From contig NZ_JAQKPV010000006.1 of NCBI RefSeq assembly GCF_028200735.1, positions 235,657-299,656 of the forward strand: 64,000 nucleotides of DNA, given 5' to 3'. This stretch comes from Streptomyces sp. ACA25. Lineage in GTDB: Bacteria > Actinomycetota > Actinomycetes > Streptomycetales > Streptomycetaceae. The position numbers and the translations under genes are program-made. This document shows, piece by piece, positions 1 to 9,589 of this stretch (its first letter is position 1; each line of letters begins with the position of its first letter). The notes below the pieces were generated by a model that made no database searches, had not been told where the DNA came from, and saw only the letters and a program-made list of their open reading frames with translations.

Positions 1-290
1 CCACCGATGAACTCCGCGACCTGGCACGCCCGCGCCCAGCTGGCAATCCGATGTCTCCGTCCACCGCTCCGTCATGGCGCTCGACGGCGCGCCTGCCGCG
101 CACACGGGACAGAGTGCACCACGCCTTCGACGCCGGGATCTGAGCCCCGTCGCAATTGCTGAACGGGTCTGATGGTCTCGACGCCGTAGATGGGCCGGAG
201 GGTCTATAGCAGAGGATTCCGGCCGGACCAAATCCCTTGTTGTACGGGATCGTGGTCGAACTCGCCGGAAGGTGCCGACGGGCCGGATGA
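1..290. other. left-edge stretch without a supportable gene
   Basis: An open frame on the + strand runs in from the left edge and stops at 141-143; its predicted tail is Arg/Pro-rich and I recognise nothing in it. The rest, up to the ATPase fragment at 291, has no good start, ribosome site or hairpin. It probably marks the breakpoint where the upstream half of the ATPase was lost. Confidence 0.3.
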
Positions 291-1697
291 TTGCTCTTCC
301 GCCTGATGCTCGGGCTAACCGACAGCGCGCTCATGGAGCTCAAGCGCACCAGGAGCCAGCTCTTGGACACGCTGAAGGCCAGAACGGCCGAGTACGACAA
401 CGTCAGTTCCTTCCTGGCGGCCTCCGATCCTCGCAGCGACGACGAACTGCGGGCCGAACTCCAGCAGCTGCGCGACACCCTGGAGCGGGCCGAGTCTGCC
501 CTGGCCAGCCTCCGCACTGAACTTGAGGAACAGACCGCCGCTGACACGGCGCTGCGAGACGAATTGCAGAACGCCATCCGCGCTGCCCGGCAGAGCGAAC
601 AAGAAGTGTCCGCGGCCGCCGACCTCGTGGAGGCGCGGCATGCCGTCGTCGCTCAGGTACCTCTCGACCTCTCCCGTCTCTCTCGGTCGGCCACCGCCAT
701 CGACCAGTTCTCTCCGTTCGAGTTCGTCGTTTGTCCGCGGTGCATGCAGTCATTGGCGGCCCGGGCCGTCGAAGACGGCCACTGCCTCGTCTGTCTCCAA
801 CCCGACCCCGTCGAGGGCGACATCGACCCGGCTGCGATCGAGGAGACACGCACGGCCCTGCAGCAGCAGCTTGAGGACGCACAGCGCATCCAGCAGTCGG
901 ACGAGGCGCACTTGCAGACCGCCCAGGAGCGGTCGCAGCAATTCAGCTTCGTCGTAACCAGCCTGCGCCGGGAACTCGACGCCCAGACCCGTGATGCGGT
1001 CTCCCCGCGCTTTGATGCCATCGCTGAGGCCAGCTCCCGCGTCGCCGCGCTCAAGGCCAGCATTGATGCCATCACCCAACTGCGCGAACCCTGGGCGCGG
1101 GTGCGCATCATCGATGCGGACATCCGCTCACTCAAGGTCAATCGTCGGCAGATCAATAAGGACATCAAGGAGAAGTCCGAGCAGCTCAAGGCCAGCCAAA
1201 CTCTGCTCGGCGACCTCAGCGCCGAGTTCAGCCGACTGCTCACCAGCTGGAACCTGCCCTGGGTTGACACTGCCGTCATCGACCGCGACTTCTACCTGCC
1301 GGTCGTCAACGGACGGCCCTTCGAGAGCCTGCAGGCCTCCGGCGGGGGCATCGCCACCTCCGTCAACCTCGCCTACAGTCTCACGCTCGTCGCCTTCGGA
1401 CTCGACCACTCAGACGTCCTCGTCCCGTCGCTCCTCGTGATCGATTCACCCCGCAAGGCCTTCGGCAACAACACTTCCGACCGGCAACGCGCAGCCGAGA
1501 TCTACAGTCGCTTCAGTACCCTGGCTGACGCATACGGCGAACGCCTGCAACTGATCATCGCTGACAACGATCCCCCACCCATCACTAGCGACTCCTTCGG
1601 CAGGGTGGATTTCGACTACGAGAACCCCATGGTGCCCGGCGTGGATCATCCCGGCCCTGATCAGGTCACCCGCATCGAAAGCCAATCGGAGAGCTAG
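291..1697 (+). pseudogene. 5'-truncated SMC/Rad50-like ATPase (C-terminal half)
   Basis: The 468 codons encode coiled coil (about residues 10-120), a hook-like insert with four cysteines in two CxxC pairs (C148, C151, C165, C168), more coiled coil, then the C-terminal ATPase lobe: an ABC-signature-like SGGGIATSVNLA near residue 346 and a Walker-B-like PSLLVIDSP near 378. This is the usual order for the second half of an SMC/Rad50-type ATPase, but the N-terminal lobe with the Walker A P-loop is absent. A TGA lies directly upstream in frame (288-290), the only start is a TTG, and I see no ribosome site. It is therefore read as a decayed remnant, with the nearby IS5 scrap as a possible cause. 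A separately encoded N-terminal half beyond the left edge is possible but less likely. Confidence 0.6.
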
Positions 1698-1709
1698 TAC
1701 GCTGGCCGC

Positions 1710-1791
1710 TGGCGGGGCCACCCCTCTTCGGTGTCCGGTCCGGGAGCAACGGCTCAATCCGCGCCCACTGCGCATCAGTCAACGGCACAAC
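1710..1791 (-). mobile_element. IS5-family transposase N-terminal fragment
   Basis: On the minus strand, after a GTG, the frame reads PLTDAQWARIEPLLPDRTP followed by KRGG. This is the well-known N-terminal motif of IS5-type transposases with the DUF4096 domain. Homology stops after about 26 residues, and the frame runs into unrelated sequence at the end of the truncated ATPase gene. No catalytic DDE region or second end is present, so this is a scrap of an old insertion. Confidence 0.7.
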
Positions 1792-1868
1792 CGGACAACG
1801 ACCAACTGATCCAAACGAAACTGCCAAGGTGGCGTGCAGTGCGGTGTTACTGTCATGGTCCTCGTTTT

Positions 1869-2819
1869 TCAATTGGCCGTCGAAGCCTCGGCTTCAGCCT
1901 GTCGGGCGCGCCGCTGTGCGCGTACGCCAGTGCCAGACCCGTCCGCGGCAGACCAGTCCGGCTCATCCCCGGGGTCCTTCGTCGCCACCTTGGTCACGTG
2001 TAGCCCGGCGGCCCTGCCGCGGGTGTGCTGACTGGTATCGCACGTCAGCAACCGAACGTCGCGGCCTGCCAGGCCCTGGATGGCCACCGCTCGGTCGATG
2101 ATCTCTACGTCGGGGCGGTCCAGGCGCACATGGCCGGGAGGATCGAGAACGATCTCCACGGTTACCCTGCCCCAGGTCTCGCCGTCTTGGGCAGTGTGCT
2201 CACCCTCATGCAGCATCCCGTGCGTGCCGCCGTCAAGAACTCCGTCGAGGAGACCGAGCGTGTGAGCGGCACGCCAGCGGGCCCGCTGCTTACTGGCGTC
2301 CTTGAGGTCGTCCAATTCGTCGACCACCACGATGGGGAACAGCAGGCGTACGAACTGCCAACGCGGGACGTCGAGAATCTCGTGCAGGTCGACATCGGCC
2401 AGTTTCACGGCATTTTGGATGTAGAAGCTGGAGTCGGCGACGACGAAAACCTCCCGCTGGCTCCACCGGCCGATCTGCGTGTCCAGCGCAGCCACAGCCG
2501 CCTCGAAGGCCTCGACGCGTTCGGCCACCTCTAGTTGCACCAGACCATTCACGAGGCGCTGCTGGGCGGTGCCGGCGAGTGTGCCGCAGCTGCCCAGCAG
2601 GGCACGGTAGCGGTCGGTGAAAACGAGCTGGGCGAGGTCCGGGTCGCTGACCTGGGAGCGCAGCATTCGCGCGGACTCCGTGGCCCATTCCAGATACGTC
2701 AGCAGCCCCTCGAAGGCGCTGCCGTACGGCCGTTGCAGGTTCTTAGCTGTGGTGTGGACGCCGCTGAGGACCCGGCGAATGTTCTTCCGGTCGGCGCCCC
2801 GACGGGGTGTGATGAGCAT
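1869..2819 (-). CDS. PIN-domain protein (putative ribonuclease)
   Basis: This 316-aa protein has a helical N-terminal half (about 1-120) followed by a PIN-like fold. VVADSSFYI gives an acidic residue at D129, VVVDELDD gives E168, and IIDRAVAIQGL plus LLTCD give D242 and D261, the spacing expected for metal-binding acidic residues of PIN nucleases. The C-terminus is a basic Arg/Ala tail. No antitoxin-like partner lies next to it, so a VapBC pair is unlikely; it more resembles stand-alone PIN proteins with an extra helical domain. It sits alone between an IS5 remnant and the sdaA terminator in a less conserved patch. The target RNA is unknown. Confidence 0.65.
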   Translation of the reverse strand: MLITPRRGADRKNIRRVLSGVHTTAKNLQRPYGSAFEGLLTYLEWATESARMLRSQVSDPDLAQLVFTDRYRALLGSCGTLAGTAQQRLVNGLVQLEVAERVEAFEAAVAALDTQIGRWSQREVFVVADSSFYIQNAVKLADVDLHEILDVPRWQFVRLLFPIVVVDELDDLKDASKQRARWRAAHTLGLLDGVLDGGTHGMLHEGEHTAQDGETWGRVTVEIVLDPPGHVRLDRPDVEIIDRAVAIQGLAGRDVRLLTCDTSQHTRGRAAGLHVTKVATKDPGDEPDWSAADGSGTGVRAQRRARQAEAEASTAN

Positions 2820-3155
2820 GCGCCGATCATGTCAGTGCTGACCGCAGGTGCGCCTGGAGGTTTCCGGACGCCGAACTGCCGCGCTCGACGACAGCGCCAT
2901 CCGGACACCTCGTGGCTGGACCCGGTGGCCGGCCGTTACGCTGCCGGTCATGATTGCCCCGACATGACCCCGCCCGCATGGCCGCGGCCGGTCGGTTCGG
3001 AGAAGTGTGTGGGAGTAGACGGCTGGCCCGGGCCCTCATCAGCATTGAGAAGAGCCCGATCCAGTCACCGACACCGGGGATTTCCTGGGGACTTTGCGGC
3101 GCCTTTCACGGCCGTCCGAGGGACTGCCCGGGGACTTTGCGCGGTACAAGGACGG
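2820..3155. other. intergenic spacer between PIN gene and sdaA terminator
   Basis: About 340 bases without a supportable gene; short frames on both strands lack ribosome sites and recognisable products. The only pattern noticed is a short direct repeat, GGGGACTTTGCG, near 3090 and 3130. The upstream side should hold the PIN gene promoter, but I could not place it. Confidence 0.35.
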
Positions 3156-3202
3156 AAGGCCCCGACTGCGGTGAAAGACAGAAAACGGCAGGTCGGGGCC
3201 TT
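3156..3202 (-). terminator. terminator of the gcvT-gcvH-glyA-sdaA operon
   Basis: Perfect 11-bp arms AAGGCCCCGAC (3156-3166) and GTCGGGGCCTT (3192-3202) flank a loop of about 25 nt, lying 6 bp past the sdaA stop codon. There is no T-run, as is usual for Streptomyces terminators. Confidence 0.75.
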
Positions 3203-3207
3203 GCCGG

Positions 3208-4590
3208 TCAGCACTCGATGACGTTGACGGCGAGGCCGCCGCGGGAGGTCTCCTTGTACTTGACCTTCATGTCGGCGCCGGTCTCCTTCATGGTCTTGAT
3301 GGCCTTGTCGAGGGAGACGTGGTGGCGGCCGTCGCCGCGCAGCGACATCCGGGCGGCGGTGATGGCCTTGACCGCGGCCATGCCGTTGCGTTCGATGCAG
3401 GGAATCTGCACCAGGCCGCCCACCGGGTCGCAGGTCAGGCCCAGGTTGTGCTCGATGCCGATCTCGGCGGCGTTCTCCACCTGCTCGGGGGAGCCGCCGA
3501 GTACCTCGGCCAGTCCGCCGGCCGCCATCGAGCAGGCCGAGCCGACCTCGCCCTGGCAGCCGACCTCGGCACCGGAGAGGGAGGCGTTCTCCTTGAAGAG
3601 CATGCCGATGGCGCTCGCGGCGAGGAGGAAGCGGACGACGCCGTCCTCGTCCGCGCCGGGGACGAACTCCAGGTAGTACCGGAGCACCGCGGGGATGATG
3701 CCGGCCGCGCCGTTGGTGGGGGCGGTGACGACCCGCCCGCCCGCGGCGTTCTCCTCGTTGACCGCCATGGCGTAGAGGGTGACCCACTCCATGGCGTGCT
3801 CCGCGCGGGCGCCCTCACTGCGCAGCTGGCGGGCCGACTGGGCGGCGCGGCGCCGGACCTTCAGGCCGCCGGGCAGGATGCCCTCCTGCGCCATACCGCG
3901 GTCGACACAGGTCCGCATCGCGGCCCAGATGTCCAGCAGCCCGGCGCGGATCTCGGCCTCGGTGCGCCAGGCCCGCTCGTTCTCCAGCATCAGCGCCGAC
4001 ACCGACAGGCCGGTCTCCCGGGTGCGGAGCAGCAGCTCGTCGCCGGTGCGGAAGGGGTGGCGCAGGGCGGTGTCGTCGAGCTTGATGCGGTCCGTGCCGA
4101 GGGCGTCCCCGTCGACGACGAAGCCGCCGCCGACGGAGTAGTAGGTCTTCTCGAGGAGCGGACGGCGGTCGGCGTCGTAGGCGCACAGGGTCATGCCGTT
4201 GGCGTGGTGGGGCAGCGAGCGCCGGCGGTGCAGGACCAGGTCCCGGTCCGGGTCGAAGGCGACCGGGTGGGAGCTGCCGGTCTCGGTGGCCAGCAGATGC
4301 AGCTGTTTCGTCGAGCGGATGTGCTCGGCCTCGGCGTCGGCCGTGCTGACGTCGACGGTGTCGGGTGCGTGTCCCTGGAGCCCCAGCAGGACGGCTTTGG
4401 GTGTGCCGTGTCCGTGGCCGGTGGCGCCCAGCGAGCCGAACAGCTCGGCGCGGAGCGAGGCGGTGCCGGCCAGGGCGCCCTCGCTCTTGAGGCGGTGGGC
4501 GAACATCCGGGCCGCCCGCATCGGGCCGACGGTGTGCGAGCTGGACGGGCCGATGCCGATGGAGAAGAGGTCGAACGCGGAGAGAGCCAC
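3208..4590 (-). CDS. sdaA: L-serine ammonia-lyase (single-chain, Fe-S)
   Basis: Converts L-serine to pyruvate and ammonia in the cytoplasm. The 460-aa length is normal for the single-chain iron-sulfur enzyme. The N-terminal beta domain carries the serine-binding [15 protein letters not shown] motif. The C-terminal alpha domain has cysteines in GCQGEVG, TCDPVGG and IPCIERN that ligate the 4Fe-4S cluster. It is the last gene of a leftward unit led by gcvT and the glycine riboswitch, 88 bp after glyA, and is followed at once by a hairpin terminator. Placing it behind glyA lets cells drain serine made from glycine. Confidence 0.93.
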   Translation of the reverse strand: MALSAFDLFSIGIGPSSSHTVGPMRAARMFAHRLKSEGALAGTASLRAELFGSLGATGHGHGTPKAVLLGLQGHAPDTVDVSTADAEAEHIRSTKQLHLLATETGSSHPVAFDPDRDLVLHRRRSLPHHANGMTLCAYDADRRPLLEKTYYSVGGGFVVDGDALGTDRIKLDDTALRHPFRTGDELLLRTRETGLSVSALMLENERAWRTEAEIRAGLLDIWAAMRTCVDRGMAQEGILPGGLKVRRRAAQSARQLRSEGARAEHAMEWVTLYAMAVNEENAAGGRVVTAPTNGAAGIIPAVLRYYLEFVPGADEDGVVRFLLAASAIGMLFKENASLSGAEVGCQGEVGSACSMAAGGLAEVLGGSPEQVENAAEIGIEHNLGLTCDPVGGLVQIPCIERNGMAAVKAITAARMSLRGDGRHHVSLDKAIKTMKETGADMKVKYKETSRGGLAVNVIEC

Positions 4591-4679
4591 GTCGCGGACT
4601 CCTTTGTCTGCTCGTGGGCGGTGCGCGGGTGCCCCGGGATCGCCGGTGCACCCGCGCGTGCTGCTGCGGGCGGTGCGGA

Positions 4680-5951
4680 TTACTGCTTCCGGCCGAGCCC
4701 CGGGTAGAGCGGGTGCTTGTCGGCCAGGGCGGTGACCCGGGTCTTGAGCTTGTCCGCGTCGTACGCCGGCTGCAGGGCCTCGGCGATGATGTCGGCGACC
4801 TCGTGGAAGTCGTCGGTGGTGAAGCCCCGGGTGGCGAGGGCCGGAGTACCGATCCGCAGGCCCGAGGTGACCATCGGGGGGCGGGGGTCGTTGGGTACGG
4901 CGTTCCGGTTGACGGTGATGCCGACCTCGTCCAGCCGGTCCTCGGCCTGCTGCCCGTCCAGCTCGGACGTGCGCAGGTCGACGAGGACGAGGTGCACGTC
5001 CGTGCCGCCGGACAGCACGGAGACACCCGCGTCCACGGCGTCCTGCCGGGTGAGCCGCTCGGCGAGGATCCGGGCGCCCTCCAGGGTGCGCTCCTGCCGC
5101 TCCTTGAACTCGGGGGACGCGGCGATCTTGAAGGACACCGCCTTCGCGGCGATCACGTGTTCCAGCGGGCCGCCCTGCTGACCGGGGAAGACCGCGGAGT
5201 TGATCTTCTTGGCGTGCTCCTGACGGGAGAGGATGGCGCCACCGCGCGGGCCGCCGAGCGTCTTGTGCGTGGTGGTGGTGACCACGTCGGCGTACGGCAC
5301 CGGGTTCGGGTGCAGCCCCGCCGCCACCAGGCCGGCGAAGTGCGCCATGTCCACCATCAGCAGCGCGCCGACCTGGTCGGCGATGCGGCGGAAGGCGGCG
5401 AAGTCCAGCTGCCGGGGGTAGGCGGACCAGCCGGCGATGATCAGCTGCGGCCGGTGCTCCACGGCGAGGCGCTCGACCTCGGCCATGTCCACCCGGCTGC
5501 TCTCGTCGTCGACGTGGTAGGCGACCACCTGGTAGAGCTTGCCGGAGAAGTTGAGCTTCATGCCGTGGGTCAGGTGCCCGCCGTGGGCGAGGTCCAGACC
5601 CAGGATGGTGTCGCCGGGCTTGATCAGGGCGGCCATCGCCGCCGCGTTGGCGGAGGCACCGGAGTGCGGCTGCACATTGGCCGCCTCGGCGCCGAACAGC
5701 GCCTTGATCCGGTCCCGGGCGATGTTCTCGATGACGTCGACGTGCTCGCAGCCGCCGTAGTAGCGGCGGCCCGGGTAGCCCTCCGCGTACTTGTTGGTCA
5801 GCACCGAGCCCTGCGCCTCCAGCGCCGCCACCGGCGCGAAGTTCTCCGAGGCGATCATCTCGAGGGTGGACTGCTGGCGGTGGAGCTCGGCGTCGACGGC
5901 GGCGGCGACGTCGGGGTCCACCTCGTGGAGGGAACTGTTCAGAAGAGACAT
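4680..5951 (-). CDS. glyA: serine hydroxymethyltransferase
   Basis: Interconverts serine and glycine with tetrahydrofolate/5,10-methylene-THF and is the main one-carbon entry point. At 423 aa it is full length. Diagnostic motifs are EMIASENF (31-38), the PLP lysine K230 in [11 protein letters not shown], and [15 protein letters not shown]. The start at 5951 was chosen over one 16 codons upstream because family members begin just before this helix and AGGAAG lies upstream. It follows gcvH by 44 bp and precedes sdaA by 88 bp, so it very likely shares the gcvT transcript and its glycine riboswitch. Confidence 0.95.
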   Translation of the reverse strand: MSLLNSSLHEVDPDVAAAVDAELHRQQSTLEMIASENFAPVAALEAQGSVLTNKYAEGYPGRRYYGGCEHVDVIENIARDRIKALFGAEAANVQPHSGASANAAAMAALIKPGDTILGLDLAHGGHLTHGMKLNFSGKLYQVVAYHVDDESSRVDMAEVERLAVEHRPQLIIAGWSAYPRQLDFAAFRRIADQVGALLMVDMAHFAGLVAAGLHPNPVPYADVVTTTTHKTLGGPRGGAILSRQEHAKKINSAVFPGQQGGPLEHVIAAKAVSFKIAASPEFKERQERTLEGARILAERLTRQDAVDAGVSVLSGGTDVHLVLVDLRTSELDGQQAEDRLDEVGITVNRNAVPNDPRPPMVTSGLRIGTPALATRGFTTDDFHEVADIIAEALQPAYDADKLKTRVTALADKHPLYPGLGRKQ

Positions 5952-5995
5952 GCGGTCTTCCTGTGGGTGAGAGGAGCCGGCGGCCGGGGCGGGCG

Positions 5996-6373
5996 TCACT
6001 CGTTGGTGAACGCGGTGTACTCGTCAGCGGTGAGCAGGTCGTCCGGCTCCTCGCTGATCTTGACCTTGAACAGCCAGCCGCCCTCGAAGGGGGCGGAGTT
6101 CACCAGCGCCGGGTCGTTCACCACGTCCTGGTTGACCTCGGTGATCTCTCCGGAGACCGGCGCGTACAGCTCACTGACCGACTTCGTCGACTCCAGCTCG
6201 CCGCAGGGTTCGCCCGCGGTGACCGGGTCGCCGACGTCGGGAAGCTGCACGAAGACGACATCGCCGAGCGCGGTGGCCGCGTGCCCGGTGATGCCGACCG
6301 TCGAGACGCCGTTCTCGGCGTCCGACAGCCACTCGTGCTCCTTGCTGTAGCGCAGCTGCTGGGGGTTGCTCAT
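5996..6373 (-). CDS. gcvH: glycine cleavage system H protein
   Basis: A 125-aa lipoyl-carrier protein that shuttles the aminomethyl group between the P, T and L proteins. The lipoylation lysine is K64 in [17 protein letters not shown], and the N-terminus SKEHEW is typical. It lies 62 bp after gcvT and 44 bp before glyA. gcvP is not in this window, which fits Streptomyces, where gcvP is usually elsewhere, so P protein must be supplied from another locus. Confidence 0.95.
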   Translation of the reverse strand: MSNPQQLRYSKEHEWLSDAENGVSTVGITGHAATALGDVVFVQLPDVGDPVTAGEPCGELESTKSVSELYAPVSGEITEVNQDVVNDPALVNSAPFEGGWLFKVKISEEPDDLLTADEYTAFTNE

Positions 6374-6435
6374 GAGGTGATTCTCCCGGATCGAGACGGT
6401 GCGGCGGTGAGGTGTGTCAGCGAGTGGACGCGAGG

Positions 6436-7563
6436 TCAGCGCGCGCGCTGGTAGAACGGCAGCGGCACGACCGCGTAGGGCTCCTTGGTGCCGCGGATGT
6501 CCACGCCGACGCCGGTGTCGGCGGCCGGGCCGGGCGTGGCGTGCTCCGCGTCCAGGTAGGCCATGGCGATCGGCCGGCCCAGCGTCGGGGACGGCGCCCC
6601 CGAGGTGACCTCGCCGATGACGCCGCCCTCGGCGTCCAGTACGGCGTAACCCGCCCGCGGCACGCGGCGGCCCTCGGCGACCAGCCCGACCAGCTTGCGC
6701 GGCGGGTTGCTGCGGGCGCGCTCGGCGGCGGCCTCCAGGGCCGCCCGGCCGACGAAGTCCCCGGGCTTGTCGAACTTCACGACCCGGCCGAGCCCGGCGT
6801 CGAACGGGGTGGTGGCGCGGGTCAGCTCGTGCCCGTACAGCGGCATGCCGGCCTCCAGCCGGAGGGTGTCCCGGCAGGACAGCCCGCACGGCAGCAGGCC
6901 GACGGGGCGGCCGGCGTCGGTCAGCGCCTGCCACAGCCGCTCGGCGTCGCCGGGGGACACGAAGAGCTCGAAGCCGTCCTCGCCGGTGTAACCGGTGCGG
7001 GCGATCAGGGCGGGAACCCCGGCGACCGTGCCCGGCAGGCCGGCGTAGTACTTCAGCCCGTCGAGATCGGCGTCGGTGAGGCCCTTCAGGATGCCTGCGG
7101 CCTCCGGGCCCTGGACGGCGAGCAGGGCGTACTCCGCCCCGTCGTCGCGCACGAGGGCGTCGAAGCCCGGCTGCCGCTCGGTCAGCGCGTCGAGCACCGT
7201 CCCGGCGTTGGCGGCGTTGGCGACCACCAGGTAGTCCTGCTCGGTCAGCCGGTAGACGATGAGGTCGTCGAGGATCCCGCCCTCGGCGTCGCAGATCATG
7301 GTGTAGCGGGCCCGGCCCGGCGCGACGGCGGACAGCCGGCCGACCAGGGCGTGGTCCAGCAGCTGGGCGGCCTCGGGCCCGGTGACCGTGATCTCGCCCA
7401 TGTGCGAGAGGTCGAAGAGCCCGGCGGCGGTGCGCACGGCCTGGTGCTCCTCGCGCTCGCTGCCGTAGCGCAGCGGCATGTCCCAGCCGGCGAAGTCGGT
7501 CATGGTGGCGCCGAGGGCCCGGTGCACGGCGTCGAGCGCGGTGGTGCGGGGGGTGTCGGTCAT
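6436..7563 (-). CDS. gcvT: aminomethyltransferase (glycine cleavage T protein)
   Basis: Transfers the methylene unit from lipoyl-H protein to tetrahydrofolate, releasing ammonia. The protein is 375 aa, a normal length. Motifs include [12 protein letters not shown], the SHMGEI stretch, [11 protein letters not shown], and the C-terminal barrel ending in the ...AVVPLPFY region. The ATG at 7563 has GGGAG seven bases upstream. It is the first gene of the leftward gcvT-gcvH-glyA-sdaA unit, and its roughly 60-nt spacer to the riboswitch contains a hairpin (7594-7611) that could be part of the expression platform. Confidence 0.95.
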   Translation of the reverse strand: MTDTPRTTALDAVHRALGATMTDFAGWDMPLRYGSEREEHQAVRTAAGLFDLSHMGEITVTGPEAAQLLDHALVGRLSAVAPGRARYTMICDAEGGILDDLIVYRLTEQDYLVVANAANAGTVLDALTERQPGFDALVRDDGAEYALLAVQGPEAAGILKGLTDADLDGLKYYAGLPGTVAGVPALIARTGYTGEDGFELFVSPGDAERLWQALTDAGRPVGLLPCGLSCRDTLRLEAGMPLYGHELTRATTPFDAGLGRVVKFDKPGDFVGRAALEAAAERARSNPPRKLVGLVAEGRRVPRAGYAVLDAEGGVIGEVTSGAPSPTLGRPIAMAYLDAEHATPGPAADTGVGVDIRGTKEPYAVVPLPFYQRAR

Positions 7564-7593
7564 GTACTGGCTCCCAGGGGTACGGGCGGCGAA

Positions 7594-7611
7594 CGGTGCG
7601 CGGGCGCACCG
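7594..7611 (-). promoter_or_regulatory. hairpin between glycine riboswitch and gcvT
   Basis: Perfect 7-bp arms CGGTGCG/CGCACCG with a 4-nt loop start about 11 bases after the second aptamer and end about 30 bases before the gcvT ATG. It is a candidate expression-platform element; no T-run follows, so control could be by G+C-rich termination or at translation. This role is inferred. Confidence 0.4.
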
Positions 7612-7621
7612 GTGCTGTGCT

Positions 7622-7815
7622 CCTCCCCCTCTGTCATCGGAAACCTGAGAGGTTCGCCGCAGCCCGGTCCGGGCGCGGCTTGCACCGTGGGTGGGGCGGC
7701 CCGGGGTGGGCGGCCCGCTTTTCAGATCTGCCTCCCGTGCGCGGTATAGGGGCCTGAGAGATTCAAGGGAGGACTTGCTCCTTCGGCGCCCCGGTGAACC
7801 CGGGGACTCTCCCGC
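7622..7815 (-). ncRNA. glycine riboswitch (tandem-type)
   Basis: Reading the minus strand, the first aptamer shows GGGAGAGTC, then GCGCCGAAGGAGCAAGTCC, then GAATCTCTCAGGCCCC, all hallmark glycine-riboswitch blocks. A second partial copy follows with GGTGCAAGCC, GAACCTCTCAGGTTTCC and GACAGAGGGGGAGG, the 3' half of the usual second aptamer. It sits in the gcvT leader, as expected for a switch that turns on glycine cleavage when glycine is abundant. The same transcript should carry gcvH, glyA and sdaA. The exact 5' boundary was set by eye. Confidence 0.9.
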
Positions 7816-8056
7816 GCGCGGTCGAACGGCCGTTATGCAGTTGGTCCGCTCATCATCGCACGGTCCCGGGGACGAGGGCCGTCGGGCGGGCCGCGGTCCG
7901 GAACGGGACGCCCGGCCGGTCCCGGTCCGGGCGTCCGCAGCCCGGCGGACCGGGGTGGCGCAGCCATTAGGGTGCGGGGGAGACGGGGAGCGGGCGGTCC
8001 CTTCCTGAGGAAACCTGACGGCGCCGGGCGCGCCGTTCGACACGCAGTGGGGCGAC

Positions 8057-8827
8057 ATGAGTATTCCGGGGCAGCGCGCGGGGGCAGCGGGGACGGGCTG
8101 GCCCGCCAACGAGCTGGAAGAGGCCCTGGCGGCCTCCGTCGGAGTGCCCGACGCGGGGCTGCGGCTGCTGCAGGTGCTGGGCCGCAGCAGGCTGTGGGTG
8201 CCACTGCCGGAGGGCGGCGGCCCGGACAGCAGCGACCTGAGCCTTCCGACCCTGGAGATCAACGGCGGCGCCTATGTGCCGGTGTTCAGCTCGGCCGAGC
8301 AGTTCCAGCTGGGCGCCGGGGCACACCTGTCCTTCGCTGTCGCGCCGGCCTGGGAGTTCGCCCGCGGGCTGCCGCCGCAGGCCGGGATCGTGGTGAACCC
8401 GGGAGGCACGGTCGGGGCCCCCCTGCCGCCGGCCGCGGTCGCGGAACTGTGCCGTGCGACCCCGGGGGAGCGGGTGCCGGGGCAGCCCACCGGTGCCCGG
8501 ATGCGGCTCTTCGAGCCGGACTGGCAGGAGGAGCCGGTGGACTTCCTCGCCGCGGCGGCCGGTGAGCTGTCCGGGGTCCGCAACGTCCGGGCGGCCCGGC
8601 GCGGCCTGGCCAGCGCCGAGGGCGCACCTCCCGCGCTGTTCATAGGAGTGGAGACCGACCTGCTGGAGGCGGAGACCAGCGGCGCCGTGCAGGAGGCGCT
8701 GGGCCGGGCGCTGGCCCGGCAGCCGGTCGGCTGGCCGGTGCAGCTGGTGCTCATGGACGCCGCCGAGGACCCGGTCGTGGACTGGCTGCGCAGCTGCGTG
8801 TCCCCGTTCTACACCCGCGAGACCTGA
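8057..8827 (+). CDS. sseB: enhanced serine sensitivity protein SseB homolog
   Basis: The 256-aa soluble protein matches the SseB family. It has an N-terminal domain with LPTLEINGGAYVPVFSSAEQ (about 75-95), a linker, and a C-terminal domain ending in ...WLRSCVSPFYTRE. The E. coli namesake affects serine sensitivity; the biochemical role is unknown. Divergent placement from the glycine-riboswitch operon with glyA and sdaA supports a link to serine/glycine balance. A TRIC channel gene follows by 70 bp and may be co-transcribed, although that gene appears to have its own promoter. No signal peptide or membrane segment is visible. Confidence 0.8.
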   Translation: MSIPGQRAGAAGTGWPANELEEALAASVGVPDAGLRLLQVLGRSRLWVPLPEGGGPDSSDLSLPTLEINGGAYVPVFSSAEQFQLGAGAHLSFAVAPAWEFARGLPPQAGIVVNPGGTVGAPLPPAAVAELCRATPGERVPGQPTGARMRLFEPDWQEEPVDFLAAAAGELSGVRNVRAARRGLASAEGAPPALFIGVETDLLEAETSGAVQEALGRALARQPVGWPVQLVLMDAAEDPVVDWLRSCVSPFYTRET

Positions 8828-8897
8828 GCCGCCCGGCCGGGGCGCGGCCCGGCGGGGCCCCGAGAGGTCCCGCCGCATCAGCCGGTACAAATGCCGG

Positions 8898-9551
8898 GTG
8901 ACCGTACTGACGCCCTCGCTCCAGCACTGGCTCGACCTGGCCGGGATCTTCGTCTTCGCCATCTCGGGAGCGCTGCTGGCCGTCCGCAAGAACTTCGACG
9001 TGTTCGGCATGGCGGTGCTGGCGTTCGCGACGGGCCTCGGCGGCGGGCTGTTCCGGGATCTGGTGATCGGGGACGTGCCCCCGGCCGCCTTCACCGACCT
9101 GGGCTACTTCGTGACGCCGCTGGTCGTCACCGTACTGGTGGTCTTCCTGCACCCGCAGGTCACCCGGATCAACCGCGCGGTGCAGGTGTTCGACGCGGCC
9201 GGCCTCGGCTTCTTCTGCGTGGTGGGCACCCTCAAGGCCCACGAGTACGGCCTCGGCACGCTCTCCGCGGCGGCGCTGGGGCTGGCCACCGCGGCGGGCG
9301 GCGGAGTGGCACGCGACATGCTGGCCAATGAGGTGCCCTCGCTGCTGCGCCGGGACCAGGAGATCTACGCCCTGCCGGCCATCGCCGGGGCGTCCTCCGT
9401 CGCCCTCCTGCTGCGCTACGACGCGCTGAACGACCTGACGATGGCGCTCTCGGCGCTGGGCGCCTTCGCGCTGCGACTGCTCGCCCTGCGCTTCGGCTGG
9501 CGGGCTCCCGGGGCATGGCACCGCAGGAGCAGCGCTCCGGACGAGAGCTGA
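8898..9551 (+). CDS. TRIC cation channel family membrane protein (UPF0126)
   Basis: This 217-aa protein has about seven hydrophobic segments and two copies of the family signature, AFATGLGGGLFRDLVIGD and GLATAAGGGVARDMLANEVP, whose GGG-x-RD motifs line the pore of trimeric intracellular cation channels. Bacterial members conduct K+ in the cytoplasmic membrane. No ribosome site precedes the GTG, but a TACAAA -10-like box ends exactly six bases upstream, which suggests a leaderless transcript. A thioesterase gene follows after 38 bp. Confidence 0.88.
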   Translation: MTVLTPSLQHWLDLAGIFVFAISGALLAVRKNFDVFGMAVLAFATGLGGGLFRDLVIGDVPPAAFTDLGYFVTPLVVTVLVVFLHPQVTRINRAVQVFDAAGLGFFCVVGTLKAHEYGLGTLSAAALGLATAAGGGVARDMLANEVPSLLRRDQEIYALPAIAGASSVALLLRYDALNDLTMALSALGAFALRLLALRFGWRAPGAWHRRSSAPDES

Positions 9552-9589
9552 GCTACCGCTTAGTAGGTGCTCGGGGTAGGCTGCGGGTC

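Noticed and set aside
3..143. Open frame running in from the left edge
   Set aside because: Only about 46 codons are visible, the product is Arg/Pro-rich and unrecognisable, and the neighbouring ATPase is truncated, so I cannot call it a gene.
272..520. An 82-codon frame overlapping the ATPase fragment
   Set aside because: The ATPase frame has clear coiled-coil and hook motifs; this one is a shadow.
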